Shown one piece after another: positions 23,347 to 34,420 of a stretch of DNA of 64,000 nucleotides. The translations under genes were made by a program, and so were the position numbers. The notes under the pieces were generated by a model. That model ran no database searches. It was not told where the DNA came from and worked only from the letters and a program-made list of their open reading frames with translations. How positions within the stretch are numbered: position 1 is the first letter of the stretch; every line of letters begins with the position of its first letter. Origin of the DNA: Sorghum bicolor (Eukaryota > Streptophyta > Magnoliopsida > Poales > Poaceae); NCBI RefSeq assembly GCF_000003195.3, contig NW_018396398.1:395983-459982 (forward strand). Direction: 5' to 3'.

Positions 23347-25004
23347 GCCGGCGACGAGATTGTCGTCGAGGTCCTCTCACTGGAACGGCCGCGTTTTGTT
23401 CTTCTTTTTGTTCTTCTTGGGTCCTCGACTGGGGCCCTCATCATCATCGGCGGACGGCTTGCCTTTCCTTCCTTCGCAGCTGAAGAAGGCGCCGACCGCT
23501 TCTTCCCCCGCAGCGTAGTTTGCCACTACGTCCATCAGCTCGTCGACGGTCTGAGGGCGATTCCGGCCTAATTCCCGCACCAAGTCTCGACTGGTGGTGC
23601 CAGAGACAAAGGCCAGGATGACGTCGTGGTCGGGGATGTGGGGTAGCTCGGTGCGCTGCTTCGAGAAGCGTCGAGCATACTCTCAGAGAGTTTCTCTTGA
23701 TTTCTGCTTGCATTTGCTGAGGTCCCATGAGTTGCCGTGCCGTATGTAGGTTCCTTTGAAGTTACCCTCGAACACCCTGACCAAATCGACCTAATCGTGG
23801 ATCTGGTTGGCCGGGAGCTCCTCGAGCCACCTGCGGGCGGTGTCGGAGAGCAAAAGTGGTAGCTGTCGGATGATGGCTCGATCGTCTCCTCGAGCGCCTC
23901 CCAGCTGACAGACTAGCCTGAAGTCTGCCAGCCACAGCTCTGGCTTGGTCTCGCCGTTGTATTTAGCGATGCTAGTCGGGGGTCGAAACAGGCTGGGCAG
24001 TGGCGTGCTGCGGATTGCTCTGCTAAACACCCGAGGGCCCAGTGGTTCCGGGGCCATCCGGTCCTCGTCGCTGTCGTATCTCCCACCGCGGTGGGCGCTG
24101 TAACCGCGCTCTTCTGCGTCCCCATAACGACGACGGCGGTTCTCGTCGATGTCGCGTCGTGTGTCGTGTCATCGTTGGTTGTCAATGGGATGGTGGAGGA
24201 CGAGCGCTGTCTTTTTCCCTCGAGGGGGCGGCTGCTGATGCACCGACACCTCCTTTTCGTTCTGGACTGGCTCATCACGCTTTTCTGTGGCTGCTCCTCG
24301 ACGTCGAGAGGCTGAGCTCTCGGCCTGCTGAGCCGCCGCCACTTAGAGCAGGGTCTGCACCTCGTCTCGAATGCGTCGTGCTTGAGAGTTTGATGGTTCG
24401 GGCATATTGCGTAGCAGCATCGTCGCCGCCACGACGTTCTGGCCCGCTCGAGGGAAACGACTGACGGGCTGCTCAGGTTCCCCGTCTCCGATGATCTGTC
24501 GGTGCACCTCCCGAGCCCGTCTGTGGATACTTCCGCCATGCGGGCATGGCTGGTCCTGCTCGAGGATCTGTTCAAGTAGGACAAGGCGCTCGTGATCTTC
24601 GTCAAGCTTTGCTTTGAGCTCTCGTAGCTGCGCAAGTTGCGCGGCTCTGTCTTCTTGTGGAGGGGGGTCGACCTGACCGTCATTCCTAGGCATCCGTGGT
24701 CCTCCTTTGCTGCAGGGACTCGGCCGCCCGCAACGGCGTCCTGTGTCTCATCGGTGGTTTCCACCGCCCCGTCGATGTTGAAGCATTCCCTGGTAGGGTC
24801 GTAGCTGTCGGACTCACAGTCGGAGTCTGGCTCGGTGGCGTAGAAGCATCCACATCCCTCCTCCAGCAGCCGTTGCTTGAGGGAGGTGATCGTGTATCGC
24901 CTAGGTCCTAAGCGGTGAAGGCCTCGTACCTGAGAGAAATCTAGAAGCCCGGACGTCTGTTGCCGTGCTCCATCGTCGCGTGGGAGGACCATTGGTCTTT
25001 CCAC
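23347..25004 (-). pseudogene. Tat-1 gag, broken by several stops and a frameshift
   Basis: One frame from the Met at 24693 down to 23347 carries the gag core: KPELWLADFRLVCQLGG, ARRWLEELPANQI, NFKGTYIRHGNSWDL and EYARRFSKQRTELP, then DLVRELGRNRPQTVDELM. It is interrupted at 24343 (TAA), 24169 (TGA), 23791 (TAG), 23683 (TGA) and 23377 (TGA). Most of these would be repaired by reading CGA or CAG instead. The N-terminal part probably continues upstream in another frame (25004 to about 24720), which reads acidic coding-like sequence such as DSDCESDSYDPTRECF. Gag forms the particle shell. Confidence 0.78.
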
Positions 25005-25542
25005 CTACGTTTGGGCGTTTGGACATATCGTCCTGGCGAGTGACGCTGCGGCGTTGTCCAGACCGAACGGCAGCGCTCTTCTCGAGGCGAACAGCCCGTG
25101 TGGAAGCAGCGTCATGGCAGGCGAGAGTGCGCAAGGCGCGCTGTCTCCCGTCATGGTTGTGCAATCCTCGTGGCGTCGGGCCGTCGCGCCCGCGGTTTCG
25201 GCGCGCGGGGTTGTCGGCTCCTGGATCACCTCCCGCCTGGCGTGAACTGTCGATTGTTATGAGGCAGAGGGGTGATGCTAGTGCTGTCCACGCCTCGTCT
25301 TGGGCGGGGAGGCGTGGTGGTGAGGACGTCTGGGAGCCCTCAATTGTGCCGGCGCAACGCGAGCTCCTCCCGGTCCTTTGACCGAGAGCAGAATCATGTC
25401 ATAGCCAAAACCGGTAGACATGAACTCGAGGCTCCTGAACCAAATCACCGTGGAGCGTGGAATCGGCGAAACGAGAGTGGCCATCTGGAAAGGAATGGGA
25501 AATCATTGAAAAACACGCAGGACCCCTACCTGGCGCGCCAAC
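25005..25542 (-). other. Tat-1 leader and primer binding site
   Basis: Between gag and the 5' LTR. The PBS reads TGGCGCGCCAGGTAGGGG on the minus strand from 25540 to 25523, two bases inside the LTR. Tat-2 has the same PBS core after one base, so both elements use the same tRNA type. The rest has short frames with no domain. Confidence 0.75.
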
Positions 25543-26591
25543 TGTCGGTGTTTTGCCCCCGGGGGGTCACACCAACGAGTAAAACTTGTATGCGTGCTCC
25601 CTTTTTCCAGATGGTGATGCAGAAAGACACAAAGATTTATCCTGGTTCGGGCAAGAGAAGGCCCTACCTCCAGCGGGGGGAGTGTTTGTATTATTCTGCA
25701 CCTAAGTGCTTGTACAGGGGTGAAATACAAGAGTGGTATGAACTGTGGTGGAGTGAGGTTGCTCTGCTACGTATGGCTTGTGTCATCCCCCTGTCTCCGC
25801 TCCCGGACCTCCCCTTTTATAGTTCCAAGGAGAGGCCCAGGGTACATGCATAGGTGATAGAGTAGGGGTCGATAGAGGTATGGCGCGCTGACCTACTCGA
25901 GGCCTCAGTACCGGCGTGGCCTCGAGCCGTCTTATCTTGGTACTTTGATGATGATTACGCATGCCCTTGAATCCTGCTCCCGTGCACCGTCCCGGACTGG
26001 TTTATACGTTGCACGCTTGTACGTTGTGGTAGCAGCTGCGTCGGAGTGGTTGGGATGCCGTCAGTCGTCGCCCGATCCTTACCAGGGAAGGGAACATGTC
26101 TATTCGAGGGTCAGGTGCCGTGTAACGCCTCACGGGCCAGAGCGCTGACTGTGGGCGTCTAGAGGGGGGGTCTTGATTAGACGTCTCGACCCGCTCCCTG
26201 CACTCTGCCGCGCCCTGGCTGATTTGGTGGGAATAGCTGCAAAAAGAACGACAGGACGGGCGCTGGTCTCCTATCACACTTCCCTGACTGTCGGGTTAGG
26301 TGAGAACACGGCAGGCGTATTTAATGCCCTGGTCCCCGTGCCCATGTTAGGCGGCGGGCGGCGTCCTTGCGCTCGAGGCCTTCCGGTTCATACGAGCCCA
26401 CTTCCGTATTCGACGGTAGCCGGTGCTCGTGCCTTAGTCGATTCGCAGGACGCTATTTCCGTGTTCAAGGTTACGGTCGTCGAGGACCGTGCGTATGATT
26501 GGGTAGGGCATCGAGTTGGAGGCCTCGACTTGCGTACGGATGTTCTCGATAAGCACGTCAGTTAGGGTACCCCTTACTGATATCGTCGACA
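25543..26591 (-). repeat. 5' LTR of Tat-1
   Basis: 1049 bp, from TGTCGGTG to CGTCGACA, followed by the TAGTG duplication. On the minus strand a TATA box CTATAAAAGG lies at 25813-25822. This is the upstream LTR for the gag-pol transcript. Confidence 0.93.
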
Positions 26592-29500
26592 TAGTGCGTC
26601 CAAAATGGTTTCTTAGACTATGGTGCATTAGGTGCAAACTGTGCACCTATCTTGCACTAAAACTTACAATGTCTATAAACGGACCGAAGCAAGATTCCAT
26701 ATGACACACGTCATCTAGGAGTTCCATTGGGTGCGTCCAAATTGATTTCTAAGCATATGGTATGTTCCTTGCAAATCATGCACCTATCTTGCATCAAGAT
26801 TAGCACTATCTCCAAAACAGATCAAACCGAGCTTCCACTTGAGCCTCTTCACCAAAGTACCAACAGGTGCTTCCAAAATGGTTTCTTAGACTATGGTGCA
26901 TTAGTCACAAACCATGCACATATTTTGCACTGAAACTAACACTGTTTCTAAATAGATCAAACCGAGATTCCATATGACACACGTCATCAAGGAGTCCCAT
27001 CAGGTGCATCCAAATTGTTTTCCAAGCATTTGGTATGTTCCATGCAAACCGTGCACCTATCTTGCATCAAGACTAACACTATCTCCAAACACACCAAAAC
27101 GAGCTTCCACTTGAGCCTCTTCATCTAGGAGTAGAAACAGGTGCGTCAAAAATGGTTTCTTAGACTATGGTGCATTAGGCACAAACTATGCACCTATCTT
27201 GCACCGAAACTAACATTGTCTCCAAATAGACTGAAGCGAGATTCCATATGACACACATCATCTGGGAGTTCCATTGAGTGCGTCCAAATTGATTTATTAA
27301 CATATGGTACGTTCCATGCAAACTGTGCAACTATCTTACATAAAGATTAACACTATATCCGAGCACACCAAATCGAGCCTCCACTTGAGCCTCTTCAACT
27401 ACGAGTACCATCGGGTGCGTCTAAAATGGTTTCTTAGCCTATGGTGCATTAGGCGTAAACCGTGCACATATCTTCTACCAAAATTAAAACTTTCTCTAAA
27501 CGAACCAAAGCAAGATTCCATATGACACACATTATCAAGGACTTATATCAGGTAGGTCCTAATTGATTTCTGAGCATATGTATGTTCCATGCAAACCGTG
27601 CATCTATCTTGCATCAAGATTAGCACTATCTCCAAACAGACCAAACCGAGCTTTCACTTGAGCCCCTTGACCTAGGAGTACCATCGGGTGCGTCCAAAAT
27701 GGTTTCTTAACCTATGGTGCATTAGGTGCAAACCATGCACGTATCTTGCACTGAAACTAACACTATCTCTAAATGGATCGAAGTGAGATTCCATATGACA
27801 CATGTCATCTAGGAGTTCCATCTTGTGCGTCCAAATTGATTTCTGAGCATAGGGTATGTTCAATGCAAATCGTGCACCTATCTTGCGTCAAGATTAGCAC
27901 TATCTCTAAACAGACCGAACCGAGCCTCCACTTGAGCCTCTTCACCTAGGAGTACCAACAAGTGCTTCCAAAATGGTTTTTTAGACTTCGGTGCATTAGG
28001 CGCAAACTGTGCACATATTTTGCACCGAAACTAATACTGTTTCTAAGCACACCAAAGCGATTCCATATGACACACGTCATCAAGGAGTTCTATCGGGTGT
28101 GTCCAAATTAATTTCTAAGCATATGGTACGTTCCATGCAGACCGTGCATCTATCTTGCATCAAGATTAGCACTATCTCCAAATAGACCAAACCAAGCTTT
28201 CACTTGAGCCTTTTACCTAGGAGTACCATCGGGTGCGTCCAAAATGGTTTCTTAGCCTATGCTGTATTATATGCAAACCTTGCACCTATCTTGCACCGAA
28301 ACTAACACTGTCTCCAAATAGACCGAAGCAAGATTTCGTGTGACACACGTCATCTAGGAGTTCCATCATGTGCATCCAAATTGATTTCCAAGCATTTGGT
28401 ATGTTCCATGCAAACTGTGCTCCTATCTTGCATCAAGATTAGCACTATCTCCAAACAGACCGAATCGAGTATCCACTTGAGACCCTTCACCTAGAAGTAC
28501 CAACAAGTGTGTCCAAAATAGTTTCATAGACTATGGTGCATTAGGTGCAAACTATGCACCTATTTGCACCGAAACTAACAATGTCTCCAAATGGACCGAA
28601 GCGAGATTCCATATGACACACATCCTCAAGGAGTTCTATCGGGTGCATCCAAATTGATTTCCAAGCATATGGTATGTTCCATGCAAACCATGCAGCTACC
28701 TTGCATAAGGATTAGCACTATCTCCAAACTGACCGAACCAAGCTTCCACTTGAGCCTCTTCACCCAGGAGTACCAAATAGTGCGTCCAAAATGGTTTCTT
28801 AGACTATGGTGCATTAGGTGCAAACTGTGCACCTATCTTTCACCGAAACTAACAATGTCTCCAAATGGACCGAAGCAAGATTCCATATGACACATGTCAT
28901 CAAAGAGTTCCATCGGGTGCATCCAAATTGATTTATGAGCATATGACATGTTCCATGTAAATCGTGCGCCTATCTTGCATAAGGATTAGCACTATCTCCA
29001 AATTGACCGAACCAAGCTTCCACTTGAGCCTCTTCACCTAGGAGTACCAAATAGTGCGTCCAAAATGGTTTCTTAGACTATGGTGCATTAGGTGCAAACT
29101 GTGCACCTATTTTGCACTAAAACTTACAATGTCTATAAACGGACCGAAGCAAGATTCCATATGACACACGTCATCTAGGAGTTCCACTGGGTGCGTCCAA
29201 ATTGATTTATAAGCATATGGTATGTTCCTTGCAAATCATGCACCTATCTTGCATCAAGATTAGCACTATCTCCAAAACAGATCAAACCGAGCTTCCACTT
29301 GAGCCTCTTCACCAAAGAACCAACAGGTGCTTCCAAAATGGTTTCTTAGACTATGGTGCATTAGTCACAAACCATGCACATATTTTGCACCGAAACTAAC
29401 ACTGTTTCTAAATAGACCAAAGCGAGATTCCATATGACACACGTCATCAAGGAGTCCCATCAGGTGCATCCAAATTGATTTCCAAGCATTTGGTATGTTC

Positions 29501-30172
29501 CATGCAAACCGTGCACCTATCTTGCATCAAGACTAACACTATCTCCAAACACACCGAAACGAGCTTCCACTTGAGCCTCTTCATCTAGGAGTAGAAACAA
29601 GTGCGTCAAAAATGGTTTCTTAGACTATGGTGCATTAGGCACAAACTATGCACCTATCTTGCAACGAAACTAACATTGTCTCCAAATAGACTGAAGCGAG
29701 ATTCCATATGACACACATCATCTGGGAGTTCCATTGGGTGCGTCCAAATTGATTTATTAACATATGGTACGTTCCATGCAAACTGTGCAACTATCTTACA
29801 TAAAGATTAACACTATATCCGAGCACACCAAATCGAGCCTCCACTTGAGCCTCTTCAACTACGAGTACCATCGGGTGCGTCTAAAATGGTTTCTTAGCCT
29901 ATGGTGCATTAGGCGTAAACCGTGCACATATCTTCTACCAAAATTAAAACTTTCTCTAAACGAACCAAAGCAAGATTCCATATGACACACATTATCAAGG
30001 ACTTATATCAGGTAGGTCCTAATTGATTTCTGAGCATATCGTATGTTCCATGCAAACCGTGCATCTATCTTGCATCAAGATTAGCACTATCTCCAAACAG
30101 ACCAAACCGGGCTTTCACTTGAGCCCCTTGACCTAGGAGTACCATCGGGTGCGTCCAAAATAGTTTCTTAAC
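26592..30172. repeat. Satellite array B with an exact 18-monomer higher-order repeat
   Basis: About 26 monomers of the same 137-bp family. TAGTGCGTCC at 26592 recurs at 29052, and the GGTAGGTCCTAA anchor at 27551 recurs at 30011; both distances are 2460 bp, or 18 monomers. Over the first 190 bp of the repeat I count three substitutions, far fewer than between neighbouring monomers. The extra A/B dimer relative to the 16-monomer unit carries GAGCATATGACATGTTCC (about 28937) and is also present near 12350. Confidence 0.88.
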
Positions 30173-30770
30173 TGGAACGCCTGAGGGAAAATAGATAAAG
30201 AAAAAAAGGTAAAAAATAAATAAAAAATAAAAAATACTGTAGCCGGCGCTACAGTACCCGCGGTGTACAGTACCACGCCCGACCCTTCTCCTACCCTGAG
30301 TCGGTGTTTTCCCTGTTCCTCCCAACCTGGTCACGAACCGCCGCCATCCTACCTACAAAATTCACGAATGAGAGAAAGGAGAAGAGGGAAGAGGAGGAGA
30401 GGGCCTAGGGTTTTGCCACCGCCGTCGCCGCCACCGCCGTCGTCGGTCATCCGTGGTGGTCGTTCTTCCTCCCGTGCAAATTATGGTTAGGTTCTACCAC
30501 GTATCTTGGCTGTCCCATTGATCCACCATGTCCCTTTGCTGTCCATGAGGGCTTAGCCATGTTTGGCATAGATCGGAATAACAAGGCCTTTGTGGCGGCA
30601 AGGATTGTGGCGAGTTGGATCGGAGATGATGGAAAGGTGTAGAGGCGGAGAAGAAGGAGTAGACACCGAGAGTTTTTGTGTCGTGCTCGCGGTGGTTCTC
30701 TAGGTGAGAAGCCAAATATTAATCCTCTTCATCTGATCAAGTTTTGCAGATTAAATCGCTTATTTGGGAT
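30173..30770 (+). repeat. 5' LTR of the chromovirus, 3' part deleted
   Basis: Matches 34421-35016 of the right LTR with small differences, then breaks at TATTTGGGAT/AAGAAAAC. The remaining roughly 1.67 kb of LTR, the PBS and the gag start are missing. It keeps the hairpin CTGTAGC-CGGC-GCTACAG, also found in the right LTR. Confidence 0.88.
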
Positions 30771-31338
30771 AAGAAAACAGTGGCAGAGTATGAGGTGGGC
30801 TTCAACAAGATTGTTCGCTTTGTTCCACATGTGGCCCGTAATGAGGTAGAGAAGGCAAGCCAGTTTTGTCAGGGTTTGAAACCATCGATCAGGCACACTT
30901 TGGGGGCCTTTCCACTGGTGGATTTTCGCACCACTGTGGAGCAGGCTCTAGGTGTGGAGATGTTGTTACAGGTACTATATTAGTTGATTCATTTGATGCA
31001 TATGCTCTTTTTGACTCTGGCGCTAGTTTCTCGTTTGTCTCGAAAGGGTTTGTGGCTCGTGCTGGCCTTTCTATGCAGAAGATGGTCAGTCCATTGTGGT
31101 TAGTTCTGCTAAAGGCTCTATATCAAGTCATTTGATTTGTCCGGGTTGCCATATTTTTCTAGCTGAGGAGGGTTTTGTTGCTAATCTAGTGGTGATTCCC
31201 CTTGAGTCCTTTCATGTTATTTTGGGCATGGATTGGCTTTCACAATATCGGGCTATTATCTCTTGTTTCTGGAAGACAGTATTTTTGCAGGCACCTTCAG
31301 GTAGAGAGGTGATCCTTGCTGGGAGTGCTATGAAGTAA
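30771..31338 (+). pseudogene. Chromovirus gag remnant fused to protease
   Basis: The gag part reads KTVAEYEVGFNKIVRFVPHV and KASQFCQGLKPSIRHTL, a plant chromovirus gag core. Near 30966 it jumps without a zinc knuckle to the protease: GTILVDSFDAYALFDSGASFSFVS, with the active-site DSG. A frameshift near 31095 is followed by LESFHVILGMDWLSQY, and a TAA stops the frame at 31336. Two deletions and one frameshift are needed to explain this. Fragments of the polyprotein might still be read, but the gag is not functional. Confidence 0.8.
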
Positions 31339-31350
31339 TCTCTTGCTCTG

Positions 31351-34188
31351 TTGTGTCTGTTGTTCTCAGATCGTCGAACTAGGAAATCTAGAATTCTCTT
31401 TTCTATGGTGGATGGTAGTGAGGTTGCCTTGAGAGTGGAGGACATACGAGTGGTGTGTCATTATCCTGACGTGTTTCCTGCTGAACTTCCAAGTATTCCT
31501 CCTGAGCGTGATGCAGTTTTTGAAATTAAGTTGGTTCCTAGTACGCAGCCAATCCATAAGACTCCATATTGGATGGCTCCAAAAGAGCAGGTTGAGTTGA
31601 AGAGGCAGTTGGATGATCTTCTTGCTAAGGGTTTTATTAGACCTAGCAAGTCACCTTGGGCTTTCCCTGTGCTATTTGTTGAGAAGAAGGATGGTACTAA
31701 GAGGTTATGTGTGGATTATCGAGATCTTAATCGGGTAACCATCAAGAATAAATATCCTTTACCGCGTATTGAAGTGCTCTTTGAGCAATTGAGAGGTGCC
31801 AAGGTATTCTCTAAGATTGACTTGAATTCTGGCTATCATCAGTTGAGAATACGGGATGAAGATATAGAGAAGACAGCTTTTAGCACCAGGTATGGGCATT
31901 ATGAATATATTGTTATGTCTTTTGGACTAACAAATGCCCCTGCTGTGTTTATGGAAGCTATGAATAGGATGCTACATGAGTACTTGGATGATTTTGTCAT
32001 TGTTTTCCTTGATGATATCTTGATTTACTCTAAGTCCGAGGAAGAGCATGAGCTAATTCTTAGCCTTGTTCTTGATGCCCTTCGGAAGAATCAATTTTAT
32101 GGGAAATTGAAGAAGTGCGCTTTTTGGCTCTCTGAAGTGGCTTTTCTAGGTCATGTTATTAATCAACATGGCATTTCAGTGGATCCCAAGAATGTAGCTA
32201 GCGTTGTTAATTGGCAGAGACCTACTACAGTGATTGAGATTCGCAGTTTTCTTGGTCTTGCTGGCTATTATCGGCGTTTTGTGCAGGATTTCTCTAGTAT
32301 TGCAAAGCCGATGACGATGCTTACTGAGAAGGGTGTTCCTTTTGTATGGAACAATGATTGTGAGATCAGTTTCCATACTTTAAAGGATAAGTTGGTGAAT
32401 GCTCCTATCTTGGCCTTACCTGAGAGTGGCAAGCGTTTCACGGTGTACACAGATGCATCCCGTGTTGGTCTTGGTTGTGTATTGATGCATGATGGCAAAG
32501 TGATTGCTTATGGCTCTAGGCAGTTGAAGAAACATGAGAGAAATTATCCTACCCATGATCTAGAGTTGGCTGCTGTGGTGTTTGCCCTGAAGTCTTGGAG
32601 GCATTATCTATATGGTGAGCCATGTGATATTTATACTGATCATAAGAGCCTTAAATATATTTTTACTCAGAAGGAGCTAAAGTTGAGGCAGCGTAGGTGG
32701 CTTGAGTTGATAAAAGATTATGACCTTACTATTCAGTATCATCCTAGGAAGGCGAATGTGGTGGCAAATGCTCTTAGTAGAACTGGGGTTCCTAAGGTGG
32801 CAATGCCCTTGATTGCAGATTTGAATCGTATGGGTGTCTCCTTGTGCTATTTTGGTGCAGCAAGAGAGGAGACTCAGTTGCTCATTCAGTCAAACCTTCT
32901 TGAGAGGGTCCGTGAGGCTCAAAAGCATGATCGCTTGATTCAGGAGGCTCGCAAGAGGGTTGGTGATGGCAAACCTCGTGAGTTTAGTATTAATCAGAAT
33001 GATGCGGTTTGTTTTAGGGGACGCCTTTGTGTGCCACAGAAATCAGAGGTGAAAATAGATATCTTAAGAGAAGCTCATCGTACTCCATACACAGTTCATC
33101 CTGGTGAGACAAAGATGTATAGAGATCTGAAGCAGAGCTTTTGGTGGAAGAGGATGAAGGCCGATGTTGCCAAGTATGTAGCAGCTTGCGGTGTGTGCCA
33201 ACAAGTGAAGGCTGAGCACAAGAGGCCTGCAGGATTATCGAAAACCCTAGAAATTCCAGAATGGAAGTGGGAATATATTACTATGGACTTTGTGGTTGGT
33301 TTGCCACGTTCTCCACGGGGTAAAGATGCAATTTGGGTTGTTGTAGATAGACTCACCAAGATGGCTCATTTTATTCCAATGAACACCGAGAATTCTGCTG
33401 CATATTTGGTCCCATTGTATATTAAGGAGATAGTGAGGCTACATGGAGTACCAAAGTCTATTGTTTCTGATCGAGACTCCAAATTTGTTTCTAATTTCTG
33501 GAAAAGTTTGCATAGCGCTTTAGGGACGAAGCTTGACATGAGTGTTGCTTTTCACCCTCAAGCTGATGGTCAGTTTGAGCGCACTATCCATACTTTGGAG
33601 GATATGTTGCGTGCTTGTGTCCTTTCTTGGAGGGGAAGTTGGGAGGATCATCTAGCTTTGGCTGAGTTTGCTTATAATAACAGCTATCAAGCTAGTATAA
33701 AGATGGCGCCATATGAGGCTTTGTCTGGTAGAAGATGTATCTCACCGTTGTGTTGGGAAACACTAGGAGAGAGGTCTTTAGTTGGTCCAGATTGGATTCA
33801 ACAGACAACTAAAAAGGTACAAGAAATACGTCAGAATATGTTGGCTGCTCAGAGCCGCCAGAAAAGCTATGCAGATGTTCAAAGGCGAGATCTCGAGTTT
33901 GCAGTGGGTGATCAAGTTCTTCTTCGAGTATCGCCTACTAAGGGTGTTGTGCGGTTTGGTACTACGGGAAAGCTCAACCCGAGGTACATTGGACCTTTTG
34001 ATATCATAGCCCGAGTCGGTAGCTTGGCTTACCACTTGCAGTTGCCCGAGTCTATGAAGGGAGTTCATAATGTCTTCCATGTTTCTATGTTGAGAAAGTA
34101 TCTGCGAGATCCCGAGCATAAGATCAACTTAGAGCCTATTCATGTGGAGCAGGACTTGACTGTGAAGTGTGAGCCAGTGCGTATTTAA
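31351..34188 (+). CDS. Chromovirus pol: RT, RNase H, integrase (945 codons open)
   Basis: Domains in order: a linker with [16 protein letters not shown] (38-53); RT with [25 protein letters not shown] (about 103-127), [13 protein letters not shown] (155-167), [14 protein letters not shown] and catalytic FLDD (219-222); RNase H with [13 protein letters not shown] and the [11 protein letters not shown] region; integrase with a zinc-binding HPGETK...CGVCQQV, then catalytic Asp in TMDFVVGL, Asp in VSDRDSKF and Glu in DGQFERT; and a C-terminal [10 protein letters not shown] module. All catalytic residues I can check are present. The TAA at 34186 is premature: chromodomain sequence follows in the same frame. 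It is the best preserved pol in the window but lacks a working gag and upstream frame. I chose the first Met after the TAA at 31336; the original protein was a larger polyprotein. Confidence 0.9.
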   Translation: MCLLFSDRRTRKSRILFSMVDGSEVALRVEDIRVVCHYPDVFPAELPSIPPERDAVFEIKLVPSTQPIHKTPYWMAPKEQVELKRQLDDLLAKGFIRPSKSPWAFPVLFVEKKDGTKRLCVDYRDLNRVTIKNKYPLPRIEVLFEQLRGAKVFSKIDLNSGYHQLRIRDEDIEKTAFSTRYGHYEYIVMSFGLTNAPAVFMEAMNRMLHEYLDDFVIVFLDDILIYSKSEEEHELILSLVLDALRKNQFYGKLKKCAFWLSEVAFLGHVINQHGISVDPKNVASVVNWQRPTTVIEIRSFLGLAGYYRRFVQDFSSIAKPMTMLTEKGVPFVWNNDCEISFHTLKDKLVNAPILALPESGKRFTVYTDASRVGLGCVLMHDGKVIAYGSRQLKKHERNYPTHDLELAAVVFALKSWRHYLYGEPCDIYTDHKSLKYIFTQKELKLRQRRWLELIKDYDLTIQYHPRKANVVANALSRTGVPKVAMPLIADLNRMGVSLCYFGAAREETQLLIQSNLLERVREAQKHDRLIQEARKRVGDGKPREFSINQNDAVCFRGRLCVPQKSEVKIDILREAHRTPYTVHPGETKMYRDLKQSFWWKRMKADVAKYVAACGVCQQVKAEHKRPAGLSKTLEIPEWKWEYITMDFVVGLPRSPRGKDAIWVVVDRLTKMAHFIPMNTENSAAYLVPLYIKEIVRLHGVPKSIVSDRDSKFVSNFWKSLHSALGTKLDMSVAFHPQADGQFERTIHTLEDMLRACVLSWRGSWEDHLALAEFAYNNSYQASIKMAPYEALSGRRCISPLCWETLGERSLVGPDWIQQTTKKVQEIRQNMLAAQSRQKSYADVQRRDLEFAVGDQVLLRVSPTKGVVRFGTTGKLNPRYIGPFDIIARVGSLAYHLQLPESMKGVHNVFHVSMLRKYLRDPEHKINLEPIHVEQDLTVKCEPVRI

Positions 34189-34386
34189 GAATCATCAGAG
34201 CGTGTTCTAAGGAGAAGAATTATCAAATATGTCAGAGTTCTATGGGCAAATCAGCCTAAACGTGAAGCGACTTGGGAGCTTGAGGAGCAGATGCGTAAGG
34301 AGTATCCTGAACTATTTGACACCGGTGAGTTTTATGCAAATATATGTGTTTACCGTTATCTTGGCTTATACCGTAGATGCAGCTGA
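34189..34386 (+). pseudogene. Chromodomain remnant of the chromovirus integrase C-terminus
   Basis: In frame after the TAA at 34186-34188 the sequence reads RRRIIKYVRVLWANQPKREATWELEEQ, split here as two overlapping known marks: YVRVLWANQ and REATWELEE. Chromodomains of Tekay-type elements end this way and are thought to guide integration to modified histones. The premature stop would remove it from the protein. Confidence 0.75.
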
Positions 34387-34420
34387 ATTCGAGGACGAAT
34401 TATTTTTTAGGAGGGTAGAC
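34387..34420 (+). other. Polypurine tract before the 3' LTR
   Basis: AGGAGGGTAGAC directly precedes TGTAACGCC. This purine-rich site would prime plus-strand synthesis. Confidence 0.65.

Larger units (their letters stand above)
12468..26591 (-). mobile_element. Tat-lineage Ty3/gypsy retrotransposon (Tat-1), complete but decayed
   Basis: The element spans 14,124 bp between 5-bp target duplications TAGTG (12463-12467 and 26592-26596). LTRs begin TGTCGG and end TCGACA. PBS, gag, protease, RT, two RNase H domains and integrase all read on the minus strand from the right LTR leftwards. Between integrase and the left LTR lies a spliced gene on the opposite strand, as known for Tat-lineage elements such as Grande and Retand. 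By eye the LTRs differ at roughly 4 percent of sites plus small indels, which suggests an insertion one to two million years old under usual grass rates. Stops and frameshifts are found in gag, pol and the antisense gene. Confidence 0.93.
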
